A stretch of 35,624 bases of DNA from an uncultured Lachnospiraceae bacterium (GCA_947174505.1 CAMWJF010000042.1:1-35624); one strand, 5' to 3'. Shown: positions 6,072-16,698, numbered from the stretch's first letter. The notes: generated from the letters alone by a model not told the origin. Made by a program: numbers and translations.

Positions 6072-7616
6072 TTAAGCACCCTCCATCATGCCATCCAAAA
6101 GCTGCCGTTTTCTCCCGATCATCTCGTCGATTCTCTCAATATACTGGGCCACATCCTTCACATTCTCGCACCGCTCGATCCTGTCGTCCGAAAATACACC
6201 CTTGGTGATGGAACCTGCCCCCAGCGCCACGATTGTCTGCTTTTCCTCGTTAATCAGAATATTGTAAATGCCATACTTGCCCCGTCTGGAATAGCCCACA
6301 TTCTCGAAGTTGCCCGACATGTTTTTCTGACGGTAAAGATAATATGGCACCATATCCATAGATGCCGCCCCACGGGCCGCAATCTCCATGATTTCCTCCG
6401 TATTATTGTAGGCGGTCGCCCCGTTTTCCTCAATCCATCTGCTCAGTTTAGAAGCCCGTTTCACCGCCAGGGAATGCACCGTCAGGGCATCCGGTGATAA
6501 GACTTTGATCGCCTCAATGGTATGCGCCACATCCGCCGCCGTCTCCCCGGGAAGTCCCAAAATGATATCCATATTGATATTGTCGAACCCGATCCGTCTG
6601 GCCAGATGAAATGCCTCTTCCACCTGTTCTACCGTATGCCGTCTGCCAATCAGATCCAGTGTTTCCTGCTTCATGGTCTGAGGGTTCACAGAAATCCTCG
6701 TCACCCCATTTTCCAAAAGCACCCGCAGCTTTTCCTCCGTGATACTGTCTGCTCTCCCCGCCTCCACCGTAAATTCCTGCACATGCCGGAAATCAAACGC
6801 GCTTTTCAGTTTTCCGAGAAGCCGCGCCAGCTCCTCCGCTGACAGTGACGTCGGCGTACCGCCGCCAATATAGACGGTGTCCAGTATTTTATCCCGGCAA
6901 AGCGCTGCCGCCGCATCCACCTCCCGCTCAAGAGCCGTCAGATAGGCTCCCACCCTCTTTTTCCATGCGCTGATCGGATAAGAAGTAAAAGAGCAGTAAA
7001 GGCAGGTGGTCGGGCAGAAGGGAATCCCCACATAAAGGCTGTAGCCGTTCTCGTAATGCAGGGTGCTTAAAATCTCCTGCTCCCGCTTTGCAATATCCAG
7101 CGCCAGTTCCGTTTTCTCCCCGCTCACCAGATGCATGGTTTTCAGGTAATCTGCGGTTTCCGCCTCACCCTTTCCCTGCTCCATCATGGTCATGGCGATC
7201 TTCGTGGGTCTTATGCCCGTCAGATTACCCCACGGCAGGGTCGTGCCCGTCTCCTCACAGATGGAGCGATAGAAAAAGCGTTTGAACGCATTTTTGTATT
7301 CCGGGGTGCCTGCAGGCTCCTGAGGACGCCATGCGTACACGTGTCTGCTGTCTTTCCCGTCCTTCTCTGCTGCGCCTTCCAAATTATGTAAACCATCTGT
7401 ATGTTCCAAATGCGCTACGCCGCAGAAGATTTCCAGCGTCACCTCATCCTCGCCGAAATACAACTCCATCACCGGCTCGCCCTCCAGAATCCTTCTGTCC
7501 CTGATTTCTGAGTCCGGCGCAAGCATCCTCGGCTCCCACTCCGGATAAAAGGACTTTAACAGCGCCTGTATGTCATATTCAAACTGTGTCTTGTTGCTCT
7601 TTATGATCTGTATCAA
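6072..7616 (-). CDS. hemZ: Coproporphyrinogen dehydrogenase HemZ-like radical SAM protein
   Basis: A 514-residue radical SAM protein of the HemN/HemZ type. The iron-sulfur site is C201-x3-C205-x2-C208 (PFCPTTCLYC), followed by the GGGTPTSL glycine motif (251-258). The N-terminal roughly 180-residue extension is the usual mark of HemZ against HemN/HemW. It would decarboxylate coproporphyrinogen III oxygen-independently or do related porphyrin chemistry in the cytosol. The start is TTG at 7616, backed by GGAGGA about 5 bp upstream; no ATG is available in the right place and HemZ homologues begin near this point. The TTG overlaps the stop of a possible 28-aa ORF. No other heme biosynthesis gene is nearby, so a full heme pathway is not implied. 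Confidence 0.9.
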   Translation of the reverse strand: MIQIIKSNKTQFEYDIQALLKSFYPEWEPRMLAPDSEIRDRRILEGEPVMELYFGEDEVTLEIFCGVAHLEHTDGLHNLEGAAEKDGKDSRHVYAWRPQEPAGTPEYKNAFKRFFYRSICEETGTTLPWGNLTGIRPTKIAMTMMEQGKGEAETADYLKTMHLVSGEKTELALDIAKREQEILSTLHYENGYSLYVGIPFCPTTCLYCSFTSYPISAWKKRVGAYLTALEREVDAAAALCRDKILDTVYIGGGTPTSLSAEELARLLGKLKSAFDFRHVQEFTVEAGRADSITEEKLRVLLENGVTRISVNPQTMKQETLDLIGRRHTVEQVEEAFHLARRIGFDNINMDIILGLPGETAADVAHTIEAIKVLSPDALTVHSLAVKRASKLSRWIEENGATAYNNTEEIMEIAARGAASMDMVPYYLYRQKNMSGNFENVGYSRRGKYGIYNILINEEKQTIVALGAGSITKGVFSDDRIERCENVKDVAQYIERIDEMIGRKRQLLDGMMEGA

Positions 7617-7699
7617 AATGATCCTCCGTCCTCTGCCAGCCGTGCCCTATAAAAATTCTCTTCCTGTATTGCTTCTTTCAATTCATTCAGATATTTCAT
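7613..7699 (-). CDS. Possible 28-aa leader ORF before hemZ
   Basis: ATG at 7699 opens a 28-codon frame (starts MKYLNELKEAIQEEN, charged and probably helical) that ends in TGA overlapping the hemZ TTG start. GGAGAAG lies about 7 bp upstream. The overlap and good spacing suggest translational coupling, but no homologue was recognised and short frames arise by chance. Confidence 0.4.
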   Translation of the reverse strand: MKYLNELKEAIQEENFYRARLAEDGGSF

Positions 7700-7875
7700 A
7701 CCAAATCTTCTCCGCCGTTTTCATACCCCCGTTTTAAACTGTGAATCCAATCTTTTGATTTGTTCACCGAAATTATTCTACTACATACGCAGACACAATT
7801 CCAATATATTTTCCTCAAACTTCTCACATATCTCCACGCGTCTTTTCCGCCCGGAAATGACTGCTGCCCGCCGCC

Positions 7876-8607
7876 CTACCGGTTCCTCGGCATCCCCATC
7901 TTTTCCCTCACTCCCACCGCGTCAATGCCGGGATGGGTCAGATAGAGACGGCAGATCTGCTCTGTCATCTCCTTCGAGATCCCATACTTGACAGCGATAT
8001 CCGAGACACCTTTCCCCTTATCGATATCCCGCAGGATCAATCGCAGCCTGTCCTCAGAAAATACCGTTTCCGCCAATCTCCCTGCACCGACTCCCTCTTC
8101 TTTTTCAAACGCCGCCTGTCCGCCTTTCTCATCCACAGACACCTGCGCCGCCTGCACAATATCCTTCCTGATTACCCGAATATCACCGGTTTCCTCTTCC
8201 ACCTCCACCACCGCCATTGTCACAGGCTGGGAGAAACGTCTCGGTCCGCAGCTTCCGGGATTCAGATAAAGACAGTTCCCCTCCCTGCGCTCTTCGTACT
8301 TATGCGAATGCCCATACACCGCCAGATCATAATTCCCCATCTCTTTCGGCATATGCTTCTTATTATGTACCATAAAGACCCGCAGACCGCAGATTTCCTC
8401 AGACAGCTTCTCGGGCAGTCCCTCCGCCCAATCCTTATCCGCATTCCCGCGGACGATACAGAGGGGCGCGATCTCCTGCAAACGCTCCATCACCCTCTGG
8501 GTATTGATATCCCCCGCATGGAGAATCACATCACACCCCTTCAAAACCTCCACTACTTCCTCCCGCAGCTTACCGTGGGTATCCGATAAAACACCGATTC
8601 TTTTCAT
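7876..8607 (-). CDS. YfcE/MJ0936-type phosphodiesterase with C-terminal extension
   Basis: A 243-residue calcineurin-like metallophosphoesterase. Metal-binding motifs appear in order: SDTHG (residues 8-12), HAGDI, RGNAD, MVHNKKH and YGHSHK. These define the YfcE branch, which hydrolyses phosphodiesters in vitro; the natural substrate is unknown. The core ends near residue 155. About 85 further residues follow, including a charged linker and a helix-turn-helix-like stretch (ISDIAVKYGISKEM-like at about 205-220), which is not part of typical YfcE proteins of about 160-180 residues. ATG at 8607 is preferred over the one at 8619 because GGGGAT lies 7 bp before it. It lies between eno and the hemZ leader in the same direction. 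Confidence 0.85.
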   Translation of the reverse strand: MKRIGVLSDTHGKLREEVVEVLKGCDVILHAGDINTQRVMERLQEIAPLCIVRGNADKDWAEGLPEKLSEEICGLRVFMVHNKKHMPKEMGNYDLAVYGHSHKYEERREGNCLYLNPGSCGPRRFSQPVTMAVVEVEEETGDIRVIRKDIVQAAQVSVDEKGGQAAFEKEEGVGAGRLAETVFSEDRLRLILRDIDKGKGVSDIAVKYGISKEMTEQICRLYLTHPGIDAVGVREKMGMPRNR

Positions 8608-8687
8608 GTTAATCCCCATTTCTCTTTTATTCCTACAGAAACAATAAGATTATACCATTTATTCTGCATGTCTATCAAATGAACGCC

Positions 8688-8710
8688 GAAAAAGAAATTG
8701 TTTCTTTTTC
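8688..8710. terminator. Perfect U-rich hairpin downstream of eno
   Basis: GAAAAAGAAA-TTG-TTTCTTTTTC, a perfect 10-bp stem. With the GC-rich hairpin at 8745-8776 (CGGCAGC/GCTGCCG, inner CAGG/CCTG) it fills the 180 bp between eno and the phosphodiesterase gene and probably ends the eno transcript. Neither hairpin alone is a classic GC stem with U-run. Confidence 0.5.
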
Positions 8711-8787
8711 ATTGCCCGCGCTACAGCGCAATCAGACACAGAACCGGCAGCGCACAGGTTCTCCCTGCGGCTGCCGCTATCTATTTC

Positions 8788-10236
<1,449 letters not shown>

Positions 10237-10338
10237 TCATGTACTTTACCTGATTTTTACCTTACTTTTTCAAAAATCACTCCCAATCCACTTTTACTAT
10301 CAATGCCAGCTCTCCTTTGGAAAACCAAAAAGGAAAAG

Positions 10339-11433
10339 TCAATTTACCGCCGTAACAGTGAGCGCATGCATATACGCGTCGTCCCCTCTGGAACAGGTTA
10401 CCGAAATCTTCTTTCCCTTCACCAGAACCTTACAGCCGACGGGAACAGAAACCTTGTCCATCTTTAACTCCATCTCGCCCGCGGAAGTATCCAGCAAAAG
10501 AATATTCTCCGTAGACTTCCCCTTCACCGTCCCAGTCACTGTCGCCTGGGAGGATGTGTCCACCGTGGCCGAAGAACTGTCCTTCACACCCACAAGCGAC
10601 GTGACATGAAGATTGTTGTCCGAACCCTTAAAATAAGTAACCATCAGCTTATTGTCCGGCGTCAGCACCATACCTTTCGACGTGTCCGTGCTGTCGTCAA
10701 TCCGAAAAGTAAAATCTCCTTCCGTAGTCGCCAGATAAAGCGTTGATTCCTCTGTATTGTCCTTCACCGTACCCGTCACTGTTCTCGTCTCGCCTGTCAC
10801 ATTAACCGCCGGTGTCTGACCCTGACTGTACGTCTGGGCCCCCGCACCTGTCTGGGACGCGTCTGCCGTGGGCGCCGCCGCCACATCCGCAATGCTGATG
10901 GCATGCATGTAGGCGTCTTCCCCTCTCGCACAGCTCACCACATATTTCCCGGACACCACCAGTACAGAACAGTTGCTTAAGTCGGTGTTTTTATCCAGTT
11001 TTAACTCCATCTCACCCTGCGACGTATCCAGATGCAGCACCTCTTCCGTCGTCCTCTCGTTTAACGTTCCGACCACATTGGACACCTTTGAGGTATCCAC
11101 AGAAACACTGGGGCTCTCCCCATTCTCCGAGATAGTAACCGCATGGAGATAGCCGTCGTTTCCATGCGCCACCGACACACTGATCTTCTTTTCCGGCAGG
11201 AGCATCTTGCAGTTGCCGGTGTTGGTGCTCCCATCAATCTTTATCTCCATTTTCCCGTCTGAGGTATCCAGATATAACAGCTTGGCTGTCGTCCCCTCCA
11301 TCACCTTGCCCTGCACCGTGGCGATCACTTCCTCCGCCTGTACCTCCAGCTTCGTCGCCGTCGGCACAAGCAGCAGGCCGCAGGCCGCAAGCGTCATCAT
11401 GCAAACTACCGCCGGTCTTTTATATTTTTTCAT
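10339..11433 (-). CDS. Secreted protein of four tandem ~67-residue repeats
   Basis: A 364-residue protein with a signal peptide (MKKYKRPAVVCMMTLAACG, cleavage probably after VQA near residue 33). Four divergent repeats follow at about 36-102, 116-184, 216-283 and 296-364. Each runs V-x-G-x-V, TTExLLYLDTSxGEMELKID, a Cys-containing NCKxL turn, and KxISVxxARGxDAYMHAxxI. Repeat 3 has lost the Cys and the YMHA signature (DNNLHV). Repeat 2 and 3 are joined by a Ser/Thr/Gln/Gly linker. The pattern looks like a small beta barrel, but no named family was recognised. It has no cell-wall sorting motif, so it is probably secreted or loosely attached. It follows the lipoprotein and exporter genes in the same direction, 182 bp downstream. 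Confidence 0.8.
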   Translation of the reverse strand: MKKYKRPAVVCMMTLAACGLLLVPTATKLEVQAEEVIATVQGKVMEGTTAKLLYLDTSDGKMEIKIDGSTNTGNCKMLLPEKKISVSVAHGNDGYLHAVTISENGESPSVSVDTSKVSNVVGTLNERTTEEVLHLDTSQGEMELKLDKNTDLSNCSVLVVSGKYVVSCARGEDAYMHAISIADVAAAPTADASQTGAGAQTYSQGQTPAVNVTGETRTVTGTVKDNTEESTLYLATTEGDFTFRIDDSTDTSKGMVLTPDNKLMVTYFKGSDNNLHVTSLVGVKDSSSATVDTSSQATVTGTVKGKSTENILLLDTSAGEMELKMDKVSVPVGCKVLVKGKKISVTCSRGDDAYMHALTVTAVN

Positions 11434-11610
11434 GCGTACCCCTCCATCCTGTGTAGATTCACAATCTGTATCAAAATTCCCTGCGCAAAAGCCGATTTCC
11501 TTTCCATTTGCGCTGAAATTTCGGATTTTTCGTCAAAGATTACCATAATAAATAATTATGTAAATCTATCATACAACATTCCGGCTGGAAAAAGCAAGCA
11601 TTTTTATACA

Positions 11611-11626
11611 GGGAATCATGATTCCC
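11611..11626. repeat. 16-bp perfect palindrome over the lipoprotein gene stop
   Basis: GGGAATCATGATTCCC spans the stop codon at 11616-11618. It could be a weak hairpin at the transcript end; no U-run follows. Confidence 0.4.
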
Positions 11627-12455
11627 CGTCCATGTGAAAACTGTCAAGAACCATACCCTCTGTAATATGGTTGCCCACAATACCCCAAGGCTCCGAAATA
11701 ATGATCACTTCGACCTCGCACGTCCGCACCCAGTCGTCCCCATCGCACTGCAGTGTGACAACCGTGCCCTCCTCGTTGATCACGCCGCCCGTACATACAA
11801 ACGGACAGTAGTTGGTATCCCCGATCTCCGCACAGAAGCTGTCCGTTTCCGCGTAATACCAGTCCTCCATCCCTTCGCTGCCCTTCATCACAAGCTCGTC
11901 GTAGGTAAGTCCTGTCCTGTCCACAAGAAGCGCATCCACGTCCGCCTTGTCCATTGCCCAGAAATCCGTATAGATTTCCGGTTGGTTCCAACGCGCCAGA
12001 TGCGCCTGTTTCTCCTCCTCCGTCCCCTCTCTGGCTATGCCCGCGCCGCTATAAAACACCTGATAGAGATCAATCTGCGCGGGATTTTCCCAGTCAGACA
12101 AAAGAAATCCGTAATTGGAGCGGTCCTGTACCCATTCCGTATACGCTTCCAATTCCTCCGATGTGAGCCTCCTGCCGTTTTCAGGTATGTCTAACCCCGT
12201 TTCATCGGGCTCCTCTTCTGCGGACGGTGCCGTTTCTTCGCTTTCCTGCATTGTCACTGCCTGTCCGCCGGCCGCATCGGCTGTATCGTTTCCGCCGTCT
12301 GTGCCCGCATCTCCGGCCTCCGCCTCATCCGAACCGTCAGCTTCATCCAACACGCCAACGGTCTCCTGCTCCTGCGCCGCATTTTCCCTCTGACCGCATC
12401 CGGCACACAGTCCTATGATCAAAATTCCTGCCAAAACACCTGATTTTTTCCGCAT
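11616..12455 (-). CDS. Predicted lipoprotein of unknown function
   Basis: 279 residues. The N terminus MRKKSGVLAGILIIGLCAGC is a lipoprotein signal with an atypical lipobox (C-A-G-C), giving a lipid-anchored Cys at residue 20. Residues about 22-90 are a low-complexity Ala/Glu/Asp/Gly-rich spacer, as expected for a chain crossing the wall. From about 95 a compact domain begins: EELEAYTEWVQDRSNYGFLLSDW, then repeated Trp/Tyr-rich segments and CPFVCTGGVINEEGTVVTLQCDGDDW with several cysteines. No known family is recognised. It is 45 bp after the MacB-like permease gene and is probably part of the same transcription unit, hinting at a link with that exporter. Confidence 0.8.
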   Translation of the reverse strand: MRKKSGVLAGILIIGLCAGCGQRENAAQEQETVGVLDEADGSDEAEAGDAGTDGGNDTADAAGGQAVTMQESEETAPSAEEEPDETGLDIPENGRRLTSEELEAYTEWVQDRSNYGFLLSDWENPAQIDLYQVFYSGAGIAREGTEEEKQAHLARWNQPEIYTDFWAMDKADVDALLVDRTGLTYDELVMKGSEGMEDWYYAETDSFCAEIGDTNYCPFVCTGGVINEEGTVVTLQCDGDDWVRTCEVEVIIISEPWGIVGNHITEGMVLDSFHMDGES

Positions 12456-12499
12456 ACCGTATTTTCTCCATTCACAATCCGCACTGAAACACAGATTCC

Positions 12500-13852
12500 T
12501 TATTCATTCCGTATCGCCGCCAGCGGACTTAAGCGCATCGCCCTTCTGGCCGGGAAAAACCCTGCCACCATGCCCACCATCACCGCAAACACCAGCGACA
12601 GAAACACCAGCCAGATGGGAATATAGGAAATACCTCCCGAAGTCGCCATATATTCATTGGCGTTCGCCGCCACCTTATTGATCACCACAGACAGGATGAA
12701 GCTTAAAATCAGACCGATCACCCCGCCGATGAAGCCGATAAACCCGGCCTCCATCAGAAAGAGGCTGCGGATGTTACGGAGATCGCAGCCGAGCACCTTC
12801 ATCACGCCGATCTCCTTGGTCCGCTCATAAATGGACATCATCATCGTGTTGGTGATGCCGATGGCCGCCACAAACAAAGAAACCGCGCCGATGCCGCCGA
12901 GCACTGCCTGAATGTAACCCATGGTCTTCTGCTCGGACTCCACCCACTCCGCCTGACTGTAAGCATCATATCCCATATCCGTCAGCGACTTCTGCAAAGC
13001 CACCACATTATCCATGCTGTCCACATTCACCAGAAGCTGGCTATAGAAAATCTCCTTGTAGGGTTTTCCCGTCTTGGTGGAAGGCTGTCCCGGAATCACC
13101 TTGTTTTTAAAGATCTTTTTCAGCTCACTCATCAGCTGCTCGATATCGCAGTAGGTATACCAGCCGTACTGGGACCACTCGTCCTCCCCGGGCGACGCCT
13201 CCACCCCGCAGGTCTCAATCAGATATTTCTTCGGCGGCTTCTTCGTCTGCCCGTTTTCATCCGTAGTGCCGGACTCATAATACGCATTCATATCAAAAAT
13301 CACAAAAATGGGATCCTTCATCAGATCAATATCCGGCAATACCCCGGTCTCCCAGTAACTGCCGCCGCTCCCCTTGGAATTGTAAAAATCCTGCAGAACC
13401 TGACATCCATAGAAAAAAGTCAGTTTCTCGTCATTTCCGGGAAGCTGTCCCTCTCCCACCTTAATATCCATATCTTCGAAATATTCTTTCGGCAGCCCCT
13501 GTAACTGCAGATATCCCTCATAGCTTCCGTACTTTGCAAGCGCCTGGGTCCGCAGCATGGGATATACCGACTCCACATGTTCCATCGCAAGGATCTCGTC
13601 GATCAGCTTCTGGTCCAGACGCTTCACCTCCTCTGATGAGGAATCGCCCCAGGGCTCATTCACCGTGACCTGTGTCAGGCTCCCGTAGGACTCGTACTGC
13701 GCCATCAGGGACCGGCTAAGGCCCAGACCCAGAGACACCATCACCACAATGGACGCCACCCCGATCACCACGCCCAAAACAGTCAGGATCGTTCTCACTT
13801 TTCTTTTCCATAGATTCCCGCTGCTCATCCGCAGCAAGTCAAGAAACTTCAT
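12500..13852 (-). CDS. MacB-like ABC transporter permease (MacB_PCD/FtsX)
   Basis: A 450-residue permease. One N-terminal transmembrane segment (about 15-42, RKVRTILTVLGVVIGVASIVVMVSLG, the characteristic MacB/FtsX start) is followed by an extracytoplasmic domain of about 270 residues and three C-terminal segments (about 320-350, 370-400, 420-445) with ERTKEIGVMKVLGC between, the coupling loop of this family, and the ending RRAMRLSPLAAIRNE. With the ATPase at 15816 it forms an extracytoplasmic mechanotransmitting pump, not a classic channel exporter. ATG at 13852 is chosen because AAAGG lies 8 bp upstream; the frame is open 14 codons further but without a better start. Confidence 0.92.
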   Translation of the reverse strand: MKFLDLLRMSSGNLWKRKVRTILTVLGVVIGVASIVVMVSLGLGLSRSLMAQYESYGSLTQVTVNEPWGDSSSEEVKRLDQKLIDEILAMEHVESVYPMLRTQALAKYGSYEGYLQLQGLPKEYFEDMDIKVGEGQLPGNDEKLTFFYGCQVLQDFYNSKGSGGSYWETGVLPDIDLMKDPIFVIFDMNAYYESGTTDENGQTKKPPKKYLIETCGVEASPGEDEWSQYGWYTYCDIEQLMSELKKIFKNKVIPGQPSTKTGKPYKEIFYSQLLVNVDSMDNVVALQKSLTDMGYDAYSQAEWVESEQKTMGYIQAVLGGIGAVSLFVAAIGITNTMMMSIYERTKEIGVMKVLGCDLRNIRSLFLMEAGFIGFIGGVIGLILSFILSVVINKVAANANEYMATSGGISYIPIWLVFLSLVFAVMVGMVAGFFPARRAMRLSPLAAIRNE

Positions 13853-13933
13853 TACGATTACCTTTCTCCCGTTCAGCTCACACCGTTCATGCAAACATGA
13901 TCTGCCCTGCAGATTCGTCTGGCCAAACTGATA

Positions 13934-15715
13934 TTACAAATCTTTCTCCAGCTCCGCAAGCTCCGCCGCCTCGGCTTCCGCCGCCTTTTTCTTCTTGCGC
14001 AGCTTAAAGAATACGCCAAGGCCTGCTGCCGCCAGGGCCACTGTCCCCGAAACGCCGCCCACAATCAGGCCGGTTTTCGGCTTACCGCCTTCCTCACCCT
14101 CCATCATCATATCATCGCCCATCATATCACCCATCATCATGTCATCCATCATAGGTTCACTCACAAAGAGGGTGATCTCCTTTTCCTCCGTGGTCACATT
14201 GCCCGCGTCGTCCTCGTAGGAGATTTCCAGCTTCACTATGCCGTCGTCCATGGTAGGCGCCGCGCCCGTCAGCATCACATCCACATTCCCCGTGTTGCCG
14301 GACTGGAGATTCCCCACAAAGGCCGAAGCCTCCGCAATGGAATCCGCAACAAATTTCACCTGTACATTATAGAGGGTCGTCTTACCCGTATTGTAAATAC
14401 TGAACATCACATTGGACTGGGACCCAACCTCGATATTGTCGGGCACTACTTCCGGGATACTGGTATCAAAGCGGCTCTCCTGTGAAATCGGAATCGACAC
14501 ACTGGCCTTGTCCGTCAGGTCAAATACCGTGCCCGCATCATACTTCATATTGACGTCCAGCACATAAGGCTTCTGTGCCAGATCCGCCTTCGCCGTCATC
14601 TCGATCTCGATATCCGCCGAGGTGTTCGGCGCAATCTGCTCCATATAGACGGAGCTGGAGCCGGACGTGGGCAAAAAGGCGGAGTAAGTGTTGGTCTTAT
14701 CCTCTCCCTCCTGTGCCGCCTGCATGTCAAAAAGCACATTGGTCACCGCCGTGTCCCTGGATGTATTTTTCACATGGATCATTAAGGTAAAAGTTTCCCC
14801 CGCATAAACCTTGGCGGGATTTGTCTCAAAGCCTGTCACCACAATACGGGGCTTGGAGCCGGATGCCTCCTGCCCGTTGCCGCCGATGATGCCGCTGCCC
14901 GGCTTACCGATGGTCTTCACATACACCGTAAGCTCCGCAGGCTCCTCGCTGCGGATGCCCGCCTTGGTATAGGATATGCGGAACTTTAACGGGTAATATC
15001 CCGTCATCACGTCGCTTCTCGTTTTAAAATGGAACGTAAACTCCCTGCGGTTCGCCATCGCCGCCTCTTTTGTCTGGCAGCCGGGAATAAAAGGCTCTGT
15101 CTGCAGATAATTGGTGGTATCCGGCTCAAAGGGCCACTCCGTCACCAGCGTGGAGATCACCGGTTCCACGATCAGGTCATTCAGCTCCTCGGTACCGAAA
15201 TTGACAATGGGCAGCACAATGGAAACGCCCTGCCCGTAACTCACAACGGGAGTCTGCCAGTTATCCCCCACCTGTAGAAACTCGCTTGTCGTCTGGGTCA
15301 CCTGCGCTATCGCCGCGGACTCCATATTCCCCTTCACGGAAGACACGTAGGACCACAGCTCCGTCAGGGACATCTCCGTGTTGGCGATATAGTAGACCGC
15401 GCTGTCAAAGAGCTTGTGCAGACCCTCCATCACCTTCTCGTCCAGATGGTACCGCACCTCCAGACTCTGCATGTAGTAGAGCAGATCCTCATCGGCGTCA
15501 AAGCGGTCGTCGTCCGTGATCACCCGGTCAGAGCTTCTCTCCACATACTTAATCTCGTTCTCACTGACGCTCTCTTTCTTCTCCTCCGCGTATACCACCG
15601 GCGCGGCACCCCATGATCCCGCCTGCCCCGATATGGATAATGCAAAAAACAGGCCGGCTAATGCGCCCGCCAAACGCCTCACTGTTTTCCCACGGCTTCC
15701 CATTTTCCCTCTCAT
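13934..15715 (-). CDS. Secreted, membrane-anchored CARDB/NEW3-like protein (COG1361 type)
   Basis: 593 residues. A signal peptide (about 1-42) is followed by about 120 residues with helices, then repeated immunoglobulin-like beta domains of the CARDB/NEW3 kind (PRIVVTGFETNPAKVYAGETFTLMIHVKNTS at about 290-320 is diagnostic; another starts near VPDNIEVGSQSNVMFSIYNTG). A Met/Asp-rich stretch (EPMMDDMMMGDMMGDDMMMEG, about 523-543) precedes a transmembrane helix (GLIVGGVSGTVALAAAGLGVFF) and a Lys/Ala/Glu cytosolic tail. Such proteins commonly stand between MacB-like ATPase and permease genes in Clostridia, as here, and are thought to be periplasmic-side partners. Substrate unknown. An alternative start is M5. 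Confidence 0.85.
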   Translation of the reverse strand: MRGKMGSRGKTVRRLAGALAGLFFALSISGQAGSWGAAPVVYAEEKKESVSENEIKYVERSSDRVITDDDRFDADEDLLYYMQSLEVRYHLDEKVMEGLHKLFDSAVYYIANTEMSLTELWSYVSSVKGNMESAAIAQVTQTTSEFLQVGDNWQTPVVSYGQGVSIVLPIVNFGTEELNDLIVEPVISTLVTEWPFEPDTTNYLQTEPFIPGCQTKEAAMANRREFTFHFKTRSDVMTGYYPLKFRISYTKAGIRSEEPAELTVYVKTIGKPGSGIIGGNGQEASGSKPRIVVTGFETNPAKVYAGETFTLMIHVKNTSRDTAVTNVLFDMQAAQEGEDKTNTYSAFLPTSGSSSVYMEQIAPNTSADIEIEMTAKADLAQKPYVLDVNMKYDAGTVFDLTDKASVSIPISQESRFDTSIPEVVPDNIEVGSQSNVMFSIYNTGKTTLYNVQVKFVADSIAEASAFVGNLQSGNTGNVDVMLTGAAPTMDDGIVKLEISYEDDAGNVTTEEKEITLFVSEPMMDDMMMGDMMGDDMMMEGEEGGKPKTGLIVGGVSGTVALAAAGLGVFFKLRKKKKAAEAEAAELAELEKDL

Positions 15716-15815
15716 CTCTCCTGTCCTTCCAATTTCAAAACGCTTCCGTCCGTTCCTATCTCGTATTGTAAATGTCCTACACAGCTGATCCGCGCTTCAC
15801 AGAGGCTGCCTGCCT

Positions 15816-16559
15816 TTATGTCTGCACCGCGATCTCCTCCGGCATCTTTTGTCCGTCCCGCTCGTCTATCTCCAGAATTTTTCCGTCCCGGATCCGGATG
15901 ACAATATCCGCAAATCCCGCCAGATAATTGTCATGGGTAACCATCACTAAAGTCTGGTTTTTCTCCCGCACCACCCGCTTCATCAGGTTCATCACCTCCA
16001 CGGATGTGTTGGAGTCCAGATTGCCGGTAGGCTCGTCCGCGAAAATGATCTCCGGCTCCACCACCAGCGCCCTGGCCACGCCCACACGCTGCTGCTGGCC
16101 GCCGGACATCTGGTTCGGCCTGTGCCGCTTATGTTTGGTCAGCCCCACCAGATCCAGCATCTCCTCCGCCTTCCTGTTGCGGCTCTTCCTGTCCATCCCC
16201 TGAAAGGTAAGCGGCAGCGCCACGTTTTCGATGGCGTTCATAGTGCCCATCAGATTAAAAGACTGGAAAATAAAGCCGATATGCTCCCTGCGGAACGCCA
16301 CGAGCTGGTTCTCCGTCTTTTTCTCCATGTGCTCTCCCGCGATCACGATCTCGCCCTTGGTAGGCTTCTCCAGTCCCGCCAGCATGTTGAGCAGCGTGGA
16401 CTTGCCGGAGCCGGAGGCGCCCACGATGGAGCAGAAGCACCCCCGCCTGATGGAGAAGCTGACGCCATTTAAGGCTCTCACCCGCTCCTCCCCGACCCGG
16501 TATACCTTATAGAGATCTTTCACCTGTATCACAGGTTCATCCCATCTGTTATCGCCCAC
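15816..16559 (-). CDS. ABC transporter ATP-binding protein, MacB/LolD type
   Basis: 247 residues. Walker A GASGSGKST (47-55), Q-loop region FIFQSFNLMGTMNAIENVALPL, signature MSGGQQQRVGVARAL (about 148-162), Walker B IIFADEPTGNLDS, and the switch His in VMVTHDN. The GNLDS after Walker B and the N(M/L)L-A-GLEKPTKGEI segment place it with MacB/LolD/FtsE-like ATPases that power the FtsX-domain permease at 12500. It is the first gene of the cassette ATPase - CARDB protein - permease - lipoprotein. Repeat copy D lies immediately upstream, between it and the stop of the ABC-2 permease. Confidence 0.95.
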   Translation of the reverse strand: MGDNRWDEPVIQVKDLYKVYRVGEERVRALNGVSFSIRRGCFCSIVGASGSGKSTLLNMLAGLEKPTKGEIVIAGEHMEKKTENQLVAFRREHIGFIFQSFNLMGTMNAIENVALPLTFQGMDRKSRNRKAEEMLDLVGLTKHKRHRPNQMSGGQQQRVGVARALVVEPEIIFADEPTGNLDSNTSVEVMNLMKRVVREKNQTLVMVTHDNYLAGFADIVIRIRDGKILEIDERDGQKMPEEIAVQT

Positions 16560-16602
16560 ATCTGTTTCCTCTTAATCCTGTTATTATCTGCTTCCACTGC
16601 GC

Positions 16603-16698
16603 GGAGAATGCCCGCACTCCGGGCATTCTCCTGAGTGAAACATAGAACTTCTTAGCGAAGCAGCCTCTGCTGCTGAGCTTTAGAAGTTCTTTTCACTC
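16603..16698 (-). repeat. Structured dispersed element, copy D (after ABC-2 permease)
   Basis: It overlaps the permease stop by one base. Outer stem 16691-16698 with 16633-16640 (GAGTGAAA/TTTCACTC, perfect), 3-nt bulge ATG, inner stem AGAACTTCT/AGAAGTTCT (perfect), tip AGCAGC-AGAG-GCTGCT, 1-nt linker, then hairpin GGAGAATGCCCG/CGGGCATTCTCC (16603-16631). Confidence 0.88.
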
